A DNA stretch of 64,000 nt from Tomocerus qinae (lineage: Eukaryota > Arthropoda > Collembola > Entomobryomorpha > Tomoceridae): NCBI GenBank assembly GCA_020055645.1, contig JAECZT010000033.1, forward strand, positions 1 to 64,000. The letters are read 5' to 3'. The notes under the pieces were generated by a model. That model saw nothing but the letters and a program-made list of their open reading frames with translations. It was not told the DNA's origin and made no database searches. The stretch's first letter is position 1. Each line of letters starts with the position of its first letter. The translations under genes and the position numbers were made by a program. Shown piece by piece: positions 1 to 8,285 of the stretch.

Positions 1-84
1 ATTGTTACAATATTTTTGTACGATGAATAATTGTTTTACTTGTACATACATGCAATGACTGATTATCTAACGTTACTGTTTATT

Positions 85-225
85 TTAATATTGTTGTTGA
101 CAAAATAGGACAAAATGACCTTGGTTATGTTGACAATAAAGAAACTTGGTGTTGACAAAAAATTTTTCGTGTGTTGACAAAAAAGGGTTGACAATTCGGG
201 GGTGAATCGTGTCGAAGCATGCTTA
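85..225 (+). repeat. Left inverted arm of the monomer
   Basis: This segment is an imperfect inverted copy of 1200-1395. Shared blocks, read on the + strand here and on the minus strand there, are AATATTGTTGTTGAC / CATATTTGTTGTTAC, AATAAAG followed by AAACTTG, TGTTGACAAAAA, GGGTTGACAA, and AATTCGGGGGTG / AATTTGGGGTGG leading to a CGxxTCGAxxCA block. Spacings differ by indels of roughly 1-40 bp, so this is an old or relaxed inverted repeat. The arm repeats in every unit at about the same offset. Confidence 0.7.
96..196 (+). promoter_or_regulatory. Cluster of five GTTGACAA motifs, + orientation
   Basis: GTTGACAA(A/T) or GTTGACAATA begins at 96, 129, 151, 173 and 187, with spacings of 33, 22, 22 and 14 bp. 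Repeated short motifs inside transposon arms are typical of subterminal transposase-binding sites, and such clusters can also bind host factors. Which protein, if any, binds here is inference. The cluster recurs in all units with few base changes; unit 30 alters the spacer before the last motif. Confidence 0.6.
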
Positions 226-265
226 GTTTGGCATTATGTTGTATTTCATATGGGTTTTGAAACAG

Positions 266-273
266 TATATAAG
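266..273 (+). promoter_or_regulatory. TATA-like box TATATAAG
   Basis: A canonical-looking TATATAAG lies about 70 bp inside the left arm, preceded by GTTTTGAAACAG. A start about 30 bp downstream would fall near 296-303 in GCGTTCTTATT. It is present in every unit. Transcription is not shown by the sequence; an AT-rich monomer can contain such a box by chance. No long open frame follows it. Confidence 0.35.
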
Positions 274-451
274 TTTTCGCAACTGTACCCTTGCGTTCTT
301 ATTTTGTCATCAAACAAATATTGACTATCAAAACAAAATACTACATTGAAGGTTTTATTTTCTCGCATTACATACAAATACGTTACTCTTACTATATTTA
401 CACGTTCACCTTCTTCTTGCTACATATGGAATTTGCATTAATGGTGGAAAC

Positions 452-465
452 ATGTGTGTGTGTTT
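452..465 (-). repeat. TG/CA-rich tail of the relic SINE
   Basis: ATGTGTGTGTGTTT on the + strand reads as an A-and-CA-rich tail on the minus strand, directly after the CCCC that ends the relic body. The better preserved SINE in units 2 and 3 ends the same way (CCCCCTAACACAC), so the tract is most simply the 3' tail of the minus-strand SINE. Confidence 0.6.
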
Positions 466-974
466 GGGGAGACCATGGCAAGTACTATTGATTAGTAGAG
501 CTATGCTACCGCTTGGGCCGTGAGGGCTTACTTGCACTGACTCACGGAAAGAATTTACTAAGTGCACCTACTTACAGGAAAAGCTTTAGTAAAGGGTAAT
601 GAATTATGAGACGGAGTGACTCAATACTGCCTGTAACTCAATCTGGTGGACAGTCAGAAAGGGACCGGGACATGTCAGCCGACCGCCAGTGGCCCCAAGC
701 AAATCACTTACAGCCGTCTACCACAACCCACCTTATCACCTCATAGTCATCCCATTGTCCTGACTTGTGCTAAGTAGAACTCGTAGAACGTATACTGAGT
801 AACAGAACAATCCATAAACTAAAGACTGGCCATTGATAGATAATCATAATGTCACTAAGATAGGCCAATCAATGCTAATCACGGATATACTTCAACGACA
901 TCTTTTCCTAGTTCCAGCGTAAATACTATTTTAAACCCGAGGCGCTCCAAAGATTGGATCTCCAGATCTCAGCC
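466..974 (-). mobile_element. Relic tRNA-type SINE, minus strand (unit 1 copy)
   Basis: This 509-bp block aligns through its length with the well-preserved SINE at 2262-2819; a hand count over about 325 bp gives roughly 83-85% identity. The B-box region has decayed to GATCCAATC (minus strand of 952-960), one base off the G(A/T)TC(A/G)ANNC consensus. Similarity ends at the CTCAGCC at 968-974, so the A box and 5' head are lost or unrecognisable. It has gained an AAAA (TTTT in the sense direction, a Pol III stop) that the younger copy lacks. A copy sits in every unit, so it was in the monomer before amplification. Confidence 0.85.
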
Positions 975-1199
975 AGAAATTTGGATAAATGAGCTGCTTG
1001 TAGTTGGCTTCAAATCCAAATAGATCTTGAAAATGTTAATACGTTTGCTGAACTGCATCCTTTAGTTGCTATTTTGCACAACAACAAATATTAAAGGACA
1101 AAAAGATGTTAGATTATTGCTGACTTAATAATAGGTAGTCATTACGACGCGATGAGTTACCTTTTGTATACTTGAACCGTAGCATGTTTTTGCAATGAA
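975..1199 (+). other. Spacer between relic SINE and right arm, nothing recognised
   Basis: No reading frame, RNA gene or known repeat is visible. The first bases hold the head-site polymorphism (AAATTT in units 1-7 and 10, ATATTC in units 9 and 11-35, an intermediate form in unit 8). The ATGAATC/ATGCATC and GAAGGTG/GAATGTG polymorphisms lie at its right end, around 1196-1209. Confidence 0.6.
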
Positions 1200-1395
1200 T
1201 CTGGAAGGTGTAATATGTGTCGAAGCGGGACCACCCCAAATTATCAACACCCTTTTGTCAACACCGAATTGTCAACACAATTTTGAGCCCTTTGGTCGTC
1301 AACACCTTTTTGTCAACCCTTTTAGACTTTTTGTCAACACAAGTTTTTTCGTAGGTACAAGTCTTTATTTCAGGAGTAGTAACAACAAATATGAA
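1200..1395 (-). repeat. Right inverted arm of the monomer
   Basis: Read on the minus strand, this segment resembles 85-225 in block order: ATTTGTTGTTAC, AATAAAG, AAACTTGTGTTGACAAAAA, GGGTTGACAAAAA, TGTTGACAATTCGG, then AATTTGGGGTGG. It is about 50 bp longer than the left arm, mainly from extra motif copies. The arms flank the SINE-bearing interior on one side and, in the tandem context, the linker on the other. The sequence alone does not settle which side was the original inside of the element. Confidence 0.65.
1255..1338 (-). promoter_or_regulatory. Cluster of inverted motifs (TTGTCAAC)
   Basis: TTGTCAAC begins at 1255, 1269, 1310 and 1331, with a one-base variant TCGTCAAC at 1296 and a weaker TTATCAAC at 1241. 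It is the reverse complement of the left-arm motif, so both clusters point toward the SINE-bearing interior. Most copies are followed by AC (TTGTCAACAC), matching the GTGTTGACAA context on the left. Confidence 0.6.
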
Positions 1396-1784
1396 TGGGT
1401 GCACACGGTGTAAGGGTGTAACTTACGGCAGTTTGCATTAACATTCACTCCTACAAACCTAACGATTGTGTGTTTCGAGATCCCCTACATGTTTCACTTT
1501 TGAATTTATCGGACTTCAAAACTTAAGTCATAACACACCATACAAAGTCACACTAAATGTCAAAAAATCCTCCATACAAAAGTCATGTGTGTGCCATACA
1601 AATTAATTGGCACCCGATAACTAAATATCCTACTTTAGCTAGGATTGTTATGCGAAATAAGGTTCCTAACAAGAAATGCTCACATGTTGTAAAGTGTACC
1701 AAACGATTAAAAACAATTGTTCGCAATATCTCAAAAACGTCATTTTCGAAGTGGATTTATAAGATAGCTGACAAACCATAAAAA
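1396..1784 (+). other. Linker segment with a 74-codon open frame, probably non-coding
   Basis: An ATG at 1557 opens a 74-codon frame ending at 1781 (TAA). The predicted peptide is basic (many Lys, Arg) with no domain, signal peptide or membrane segment that I recognise. The differences between units look neutral: Trp/Arg (TGG/CGG) and Lys/Glu (AAG/GAG) replacements beside one silent ATC/ATA. Class D units (17, 19, 20, 22, 25) lose the frame from this ATG. I read it as a chance frame kept by array homogenisation. Confidence 0.55.
1587..1599 (+). repeat. Micro-indel hot spot of the linker (class A here)
   Basis: At least six length or sequence forms occur at this spot across the array, 10 to 16 bp long. 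Class B units preserve two copies of the 13-bp TCCTCCATACAAA 25 bp apart (8066-8078 and 8091-8103 in unit 4). The site therefore looks like a short duplication that is repeatedly trimmed or patched. Confidence 0.65.
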
Positions 1785-2261
1785 ATTGTTACAATATTTT
1801 TGTACGATGAATAATTGTTTTACTTGTACATACATGCAACGACTGATTATCTAACGTTACTGTTTATTTTAATATTGTTGTTAACAAAATAGGACAAAAT
1901 GACCTTGGTATGTTGACAATAAAGAAACTTGGTGTTGACAAAAAATTTTTCGTGTGTTGACAAAAAAGGGTTGACAATTCGGGGGTGAATCGTGTCGAAG
2001 CATGCTTAGTTTGGCATTATGTTGTAGTTCATATGGGTTTTGAAACAGTATATAAGTTTTCGCAACTGTACCCTTGCGTTCTTATTTTGTCATCAAACAA
2101 ATATTGACTATCAAAACAAAATACTACATTGAAGGTTTTATTTTCTCGCATTACATACAAATACGTTACTCTTACTATATTTACACGTTCACCTTCTTCT
2201 TGCTACATATGGAATTTGCATTAATGGTGGAAACATGTGTGTGTGTTTGGGGGAGACCATG

Positions 2262-2819
2262 TGTGTTAGGGGGAGAGCACAGCTACTACTATTGATTAGT
2301 AGAGCTATGCTACCGCTCAAGCCGCGAGGGCTTACTTGCAGTGGCTCCCGGAACAACTTTACTAAGTGTACAGACTTACACGAAGAGACTTAGTGAAGAG
2401 TACTGAACCATGAGACGGAACGACTCAACACTGTCCCGCAACTCGATCTGGTGGGCAGTCAGAGAGGGACCGGAACATGTAAGCCGACCGCCAGTGACCA
2501 CTGGCAAATCACTTATAGCAGTCTACTTCAATCCACCTTATCACCTCATGTGCATCCCATTGTCCAGACTTGTGCTAGGTAGAACTCGTAGCACGTATAC
2601 AGACCAACAGAACAATCCATACACTACAGACAGGGCATTGATAGATAATCATATTGTCACTAAGATAGGCAAATCAATGCTAATAACGAATATACGGCAA
2701 TGACAGCTTCTCCCAGCTCCAGACTACTACCTTTTAGACCTGAGGCGCTCCAGAGATTCGAACTCCAGACCTCAGCCTGAGAAGCGGCTGTTTAGACCAC
2801 TAGACAGACCTGTACGCCC
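2262..2819 (-). mobile_element. Well-preserved tRNA-derived SINE, minus strand (unit 2)
   Basis: A 558-bp insert absent from all units but 2 and 3. The flanking direct repeat is TTGGGGAGACCATG at 2820-2833, with a 15-bp form with one extra G at 2247-2261, as expected for a target-site duplication. Read on the minus strand it begins with a tRNA-like head (2743-2811) and has a long body of about 450 bp that I do not recognise. It ends in CCCCCTAACACAC. The body contains no TTTT in the sense direction, so a Pol III transcript could run its full length. SINEs move by the reverse transcriptase of a partner LINE; no partner is in the window. It is longer than most tRNA SINEs (commonly 150-500 bp). 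Confidence 0.85.
2743..2811 (-). promoter_or_regulatory. tRNA-like SINE head with A and B boxes (Pol III promoter)
   Basis: On the minus strand, the B box GAGTTCGAATC (2755-2765) fits the G(A/T)TC(A/G)ANNC consensus exactly. An A-box-like TGTCTAGTGG lies at 2797-2806. An anticodon-like stem, CAGCC/GGCTG, spans 2773-2790 with an 8-nt loop. The T arm pairs TGGAG with CTCTG. The acceptor ends AGGTCTG and AGCGCCT pair only in part, so this is a tRNA relative and not a working tRNA gene. I do not assign an isoacceptor. Confidence 0.75.
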
Positions 2820-4617
2820 TTGGGGAGACCATGGCAAGTACTATTGATTAGTAGAGCTATGCTACCGCTTGGGCCGTGAGGGCTTACTTGCACTGACTCA
2901 CGGAAAGAATTTACTAAGTGCACCTACTTACAGGAAAAGCTTTAGTAAAGGGTAATGAATTATGAGACGGAGTGACTCAATACTGCCTGTAACTCAATCT
3001 GGTGGACAGTCAGAAAGGGACCGGGACATGTCAGCCGACCGCCAGTGGCCCCAAGCAAATCACTTACAGCCGTCTACCACAACCCACCTTATCACCTCAT
3101 AGTCATCCCATTGTCCTGACTTGTGCTAAGTAGAACTCGTAGAACGTATACTGAGTAACAGAACAATCCATAAACTAAAGACTGGCCATTGATAGATAAT
3201 CATAATGTCACTAAGATAGGCCAATCAATGCTAATCACGGATATACTTCAACGACATCTTTTCCTAGTTCCAGCGTAAATACTATTTTAAACCCGAGGCG
3301 CTCCAAAGATTGGATCTCCAGATCTCAGCCAGAAATTTGGATAAATGAGCTGCTTGTAGTTGGCTTCAAATCCAAATAGATCTTGAAAATGTTAATACGT
3401 TTGCTGAACTGCATCCTTTAGTTGCTATTTTGCACAACAACAAATATTAAAGGACAAAAAGATGTTAGATTATTGCTGACTTAATAATAGGTAGTCATTA
3501 CGACGCGATGAGTTACCTTTTGTATACTTGAACCGTAGCATGTTTTTGCAATGAATCTGGAAGGTGTAATATGTGTCGAAGCGGGACCACCCCAAATTAT
3601 CAACACCCTTTTGTCAACACCGAATTGTCAACACAATTTTGAGCCCTTTGGTCGTCAACACCTTTTTGTCAACCCTTTTAGACTTTTTGTCAACACAAGT
3701 TTTTTCGTAGGTACAAGTCTTTATTTCAGGAGTAGTAACAACAAATATGAATGGGTGCACACGGTGTAAGGGTGTAACTTACGGCAGTTTGCATTAACAT
3801 TCACTCCTACAAACCTAACGATTGTGTGTTTCGAGATCCCCTACATGTTTCACTTTTGAATTTATCGGACTTCAAAACTTAAGTCATAACACACCATACA
3901 AAGTCACACTAAATGTCAAAAAATCCTCCATACAAAAGTCATGTGTGTACCATACAAATTAATTGGCACCCGATAACTAAATATCCTACTTTAGCTAGGA
4001 TTGTTATGCGAAATAAGGTTCCTAACAAGAAATGCTCACATGTTGTAAAGTGTACCAAACGATTAAAAACAATTGTTCGCAATATCTCAAAAACGTCATT
4101 TTCGAAGTGGATTTATAAGATAGCTGACAAACCATAAAAAATTGTTACAATATTTTTGTACGATGAATAATTGTTTTACTTGTACATACATGCAATGACT
4201 GATTATCTAACGTTACTGTTTATTTTAATATTGTTGTTGACAAAATAGGACAAAATGACCTTGGTTATGTTGACAATAAAGAAACTTGGTGTTGACAAAA
4301 AATTTTTCGTGTGTTGACAAAAAAGGGTTGACAATTCGGGGGTGAATCGTGTCGAAGCATGCTTAGTTTGGCATTATGTTGTAGTTCATATGGGTTTTGA
4401 AACAGTATATAAGTTTTCGCAACTGTACCCTTGCGTTCTTATTTTGTCATCAAACAAATATTGACTATCAAAACAAAATACTACATTGAAGGTTTTATTT
4501 TCTCGCATTACATACAAATACGTTACTCTTACTATATTTACACGTTCACCTTCTTCTTGCTACATATGGAATTTGCATTAATGGTGGAAACATGTGTGTG
4601 TGTTTGGGGAGACCATG

Positions 4618-5174
4618 TGTGTTAGGGGGAGAGCACAGCTACTACTATTGATTAGTAGAGCTATGCTACCGCTCAAGCCGCGAGGGCTTACTTGCAGTGG
4701 CTCCCGGAACAACTTTACTAAGTGTACAGACTTACACGAAGAGACTTAGTGAAGAGTACTGAACCATGAGACAGACGACTCAACACTGTCCCGCAACTCG
4801 ATCTGGTGGGCAGTCAGAGAGGGACCGGAACATGTAAGCCGACCGCCAGTGACCACTGGCAAATCACTTATAGCAGTCTACTTCAATCCACCTTATCACC
4901 TCATGTGCATCCCATTGTCCAGACTTGTGCTAGGTAGAACTCGTAGCACGTATACAGACCAACAGAACAATCCATACACTACAGACAGGGCATTGATAGA
5001 TAATCATATTGTCACTAAGATAGGCAAATCAATGCTAATAACGAATATACGGCAATGACAGCTTCTCCCAGCTCCAGACTACTACCTTTTAGACCTGAGG
5101 CGCTCCAGAGATTCGAACTCCAGACCTCAGCCTGAGAAGCGGCTGTTTAGACCACTAGACAGACCTGTACGCCC
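4618..5174 (-). mobile_element. Second copy of the well-preserved SINE (unit 3)
   Basis: This 557-bp element lies between perfect 14-bp direct repeats TTGGGGAGACCATG (4604-4617 and 5175-5188). It sits at exactly the same site and in the same orientation as the unit 2 copy, and is almost identical to it. The clear difference is GAGACAGACGACTC where unit 2 has GAGACGGAACGACTC. Two independent insertions at the same base are very unlikely, so this copy reached unit 3 by exchange or duplication within the array. Confidence 0.85.
5098..5166 (-). promoter_or_regulatory. tRNA-like SINE head with A and B boxes (unit 3)
   Basis: Same as the unit 2 head: B box at 5110-5120, A-box-like motif at 5152-5161, anticodon-like stem at 5128-5145. 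No base differences from the unit 2 head were seen by eye. Confidence 0.72.
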
Positions 5175-6499
5175 TTGGGGAGACCATGGCAAGTACTATT
5201 GATTAGTAGAGCTATGCTACCGCTTGGGCCGTGAGGGCTTACTTGCACTGACTCACGGAAAGAATTTACTAAGTGCACCTACTTACAGGAAAAGCTTTAG
5301 TAAAGGGTAATGAATTATGAGACGGAGTGACTCAATACTGCCTGTAACTCAATCTGGTGGACAGTCAGAAAGGGACCGGGACATGTCAGCCGACCGCCAG
5401 TGGCCCCAAGCAAATCACTTACAGCCGTCTACCACAACCCACCTTATCACCTCATAGTCATCCCATTGTCCTGACTTGTGCTAAGTAGAACTCGTAGAAC
5501 GTATACTGAGTAACAGAACAATCCATAAACTAAAGACTGGCCATTGATAGATAATCATAATGTCACTAAGATAGGCCAATCAATGCTAATCACGGATATA
5601 CTTCAACGACATCTTTTCCTAGTTCCAGCGTAAATACTATTTTAAACCCGAGGCGCTCCAAAGATTGGATCTCCAGATCTCAGCCAGAAATTTGGATAAA
5701 TGAGCTGCTTGTAGTTGGCTTCAAATCCAAATAGATCTTGAAAATGTTAATACGTTTGCTGAACTGCATCCTTTAGTTGCTATTTTGCACAACAACAAAT
5801 ATTAAAGGACAAAAAGATGTTAGATTATTGCTGACTTAATAATAGGTAGTCATTACGACGCGATGAGTTACCTTTTGTATACTTGAACCGTAGCATGTTT
5901 TTGCAATGCATCTGGAATGTGTAATATGTGTCGAAGCGGGACCACCCCAAATTATCAACACCCTTTTGTCAACACCGAATTGTCAACACAATTTTTGAGC
6001 CCTTTGGTCGTCAACACCTTTTTGTCAACCCTTTTAGACTTTTTGTCAACACAAGTTTTTTCGTAGGTACAAGTCTTTATTTCAGGAGTAGTAACAACAA
6101 ATATGAATGGGTGCACACGGTGTAAGGGTGTAACTTACGGCAGTTTGCATTAACATTCACTCCTACAAACCTAACGATTGTGTGTTTCGAGATCCCCTAC
6201 ATGTTTCACTTTTGAATTTATCGGACTTCAAAACTTAAGTCATAACACACCATACAAAGTCACACTAAATGTCAAAAAATCCTCCATACAAAAGTCATGT
6301 GTCATCCTCCATACAAATTAATTGGCACCCGATAACTAAATATCCTACTTTAGCTAGGATTGTTATGCGAAATAAGGTTCCTAACAAGAAATGCTCACAT
6401 GTTGTAAAGTGTACCAAACGATTAAAAACAATTGTTCGCAATATCTCAAAAACGTCATTTTCGGAGTGGATTTATAAGATAGCTGACAAACCATAAAAA

Positions 6500-8285
6500 A
6501 TTGTTACAATATTTTTGTACGATGAATAATTGTTTTACTTGTACATACATGCAATGACTGATTATCTAACGTTACTGTTTATTTTAATATTGTTGTTGAC
6601 AAAATAGGACAAAATGACCTTGGTTATGTTGACAATAAAGAAACTTGGTGTTGACAAAAAATTTTTCGTGTGTTGACAAAAAAGGGTTGACAATTCGGGG
6701 TGAATCGTGTCGAAGCATGCTTAGTTTGGCATTATGTTGTATTTCATATGGGTTTTGAAACAGTATATAAGTTTTCGCAACTGTACCCTTGCGTTCTTAT
6801 TTTGTCATCAAACAAATATTGACTATCAAAACAAAATACTACATTGAAGGTTTTATTTTCTCGCATTACATACAAATACGTTACTCTTACTATATTTACA
6901 CGTTCACCTTCTTCTTGCTACATATGGAATTTGCATTAATGGTGGAAACATGTGTGTGTGTTTGGGGAGACCATGGCAAGTACTATTGATTAGTAGAGCT
7001 ATGCTACCGCTTGGGCCGTGAGGGCTTACTTGCACTGACTCACGGAAAGAATTTACTAAGTGCACCTACTTACAGGAAAAGCTTTAGTAAAGGGTAATGA
7101 ATTATGAGACGGAGTGACTCAATACTGCCTGTAACTCAATCTGGTGGACAGTCAGAAAGGGACCGGGACATGTCAGCCGACCGCCAGTGGCCCCAAGCAA
7201 ATCACTTACAGCCGTCTACCACAACCCACCTTATCACCTCATAGTCATCCCATTGTCCTGACTTGTGCTAAGTAGAACTCGTAGAACGTATACTGAGTAA
7301 CAGAACAATCCATAAACTAAAGACTGGCCATTGATAGATAATCATAATGTCACTAAGATAGGCCAATCAATGCTAATCACGGATATACTTCAACGACATC
7401 TTTTCCTAGTTCCAGCGTAAATACTATTTTAAACCCGAGGCGCTCCAAAGATTGGATCTCCAGATCTCAGCCAGAAATTTGGATAAATGAGCTGCTTGTA
7501 GTTGGCTTCAAATCCAAATAGATCTTGAAAATGTTAATACGTTTGCTGAACTGCATCCTTTAGTTGCTATTTTGCACAACAACAAATATTAAAGGACAAA
7601 AAGATGTTAGATTATTGCTGACTTAATAATAGGTAGTCATTACGACGCGATGAGTTACCTTTTGTATACTTGAACCGTAGCATGTTTTTGCAATGAATCT
7701 GGAATGTGTAATATGTGTCGAAGCGGGACCACCCCAAATTATCAACACCCTTTTGTCAACACCGAATTGTCAACACAATTTTGAGCCCTTTGGTCGTCAA
7801 CACCTTTTTGTCAACCCTTTTAGACTTTTTGTCAACACAAGTTTTTTCGTAGGTACAAGTCTTTATTTCAGGAGTAGTAACAACAAATATGAATGGGTGC
7901 ACACGGTGTAAGGGTGTAACTTACGGCAGTTTGCATTAACATTCACTCCTACAAACCTAACGATTGTGTGTTTCGAGATCCCCTACATGTTTCACTTTTG
8001 AATTTATCGGACTTCAAAACTTAAGTCATAACACACCATACAAAGTCACACTAAATGTCAAAAAATCCTCCATACAAAAGTCATGTGTCATCCTCCATAC
8101 AAATTAATTGGCACCCGATAACTAAATATCCTACTTTAGCTAGGATTGTTATGCGAAATAAGGTTCCTAACAAGAAATGCTCACATGTTGTAAAGTGTAC
8201 CAAACGATTAAAAACAATTGTTCGCAATATCTCAAAAACGTCATTTTCGAAGTGGATTTATAAGATAGCTGACAAACCATAAAAA
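6500..8285 (+). repeat. Array unit 4 (1,786 bp)
   Basis: Relic SINE (-) at 6964-7472. Variants: 4G, AAATTT, N, T, class B, T. It shares GTATTTCAT with unit 1 and has one G fewer in TTCGGGGTG. The paired TCCTCCATACAAA copies at 8066-8078 and 8091-8103 are clearest here. Confidence 0.97.

Larger units (their letters stand above)
1..1784 (+). repeat. Array unit 1 (1,784 bp), reference monomer
   Basis: Relic SINE on the minus strand at 466-974. Variants: 4G, head site AAATTT, N, G, class A, T. It has GTATTTCAT where most units have GTAGTTCAT; only unit 4 shares this. The window may begin inside an upstream unit series, because the first base coincides with the phase chosen here. Confidence 0.97.
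1785..4140 (+). repeat. Array unit 2 (2,356 bp), carries an extra SINE
   Basis: The length equals a normal monomer plus 558 bp of SINE plus a 14-bp target duplication. Younger SINE at 2262-2819; old relic SINE at 2822-3330. Variants: 5G before the younger SINE, head site AAATTT, N, G, class F (the only one), T. One base is missing in GGTTATG (here GGTATG), and GCAACGACT replaces GCAATGACT. Confidence 0.97.
4141..6499 (+). repeat. Array unit 3 (2,359 bp), carries an extra SINE
   Basis: Younger SINE at 4618-5174; old relic SINE at 5177-5685. Variants: 4G, head site AAATTT, H, T, class B, T, with TTCGGAG instead of TTCGAAG near the end. It has an extra T in CAATTTTTGAGCC, shared only with unit 34. 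Its right half differs from unit 2 (class B against F, H against N), so units 2 and 3 are not a simple recent duplication of one whole monomer. Confidence 0.97.

Noticed and set aside
291-491. 66- or 77-codon frame downstream of the TATA-like box
   Set aside because: It opens on TTG rather than ATG, runs into the tail of the relic SINE, and its end changes with the 4G/5G run. Composition is that of AT-rich non-coding DNA.
1210-1235. CENP-B-box-like CGAAGCGGGA in the right arm
   Set aside because: Only the CGGG end matches; the required TTCG half at the proper spacing is missing, so I do not call a CENP-B box.
1195-1413. 72-codon frame over the right arm
   Set aside because: It is simply a reading of the TTGTCAAC motif cluster, and it breaks in units with a shorter T-run (8, 9, 11, 14, 27, 32, 33).
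1557-1781. 74-75 codon open frame repeated in nearly every unit (linker)
   Set aside because: No recognisable domain, no protein-like substitution pattern (Trp/Arg and Lys/Glu changes against one silent change), and five units lose it from its ATG. Its persistence is explained by array homogenisation. Kept as a finding only for the indel pattern.
1-1784. Helitron-type element as the source of the monomer
   Set aside because: Some Helitron relatives form tandem arrays, but I found no TC start paired with a hairpin and CTRR end at a consistent place. The inverted arms fit a terminal-inverted-repeat element better.
2410-2703. 97-codon frame inside the young SINE
   Set aside because: It lies antisense to a non-coding SINE, and a small indel in the unit 3 copy removes its start. 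No protein similarity is apparent.
2743-2811. A functional tRNA gene
   Set aside because: The A and B boxes and two stems are visible, but the acceptor stem pairs poorly, the anticodon loop has 8 nt and the sequence is fused to a long SINE body. It is a tRNA-derived head.
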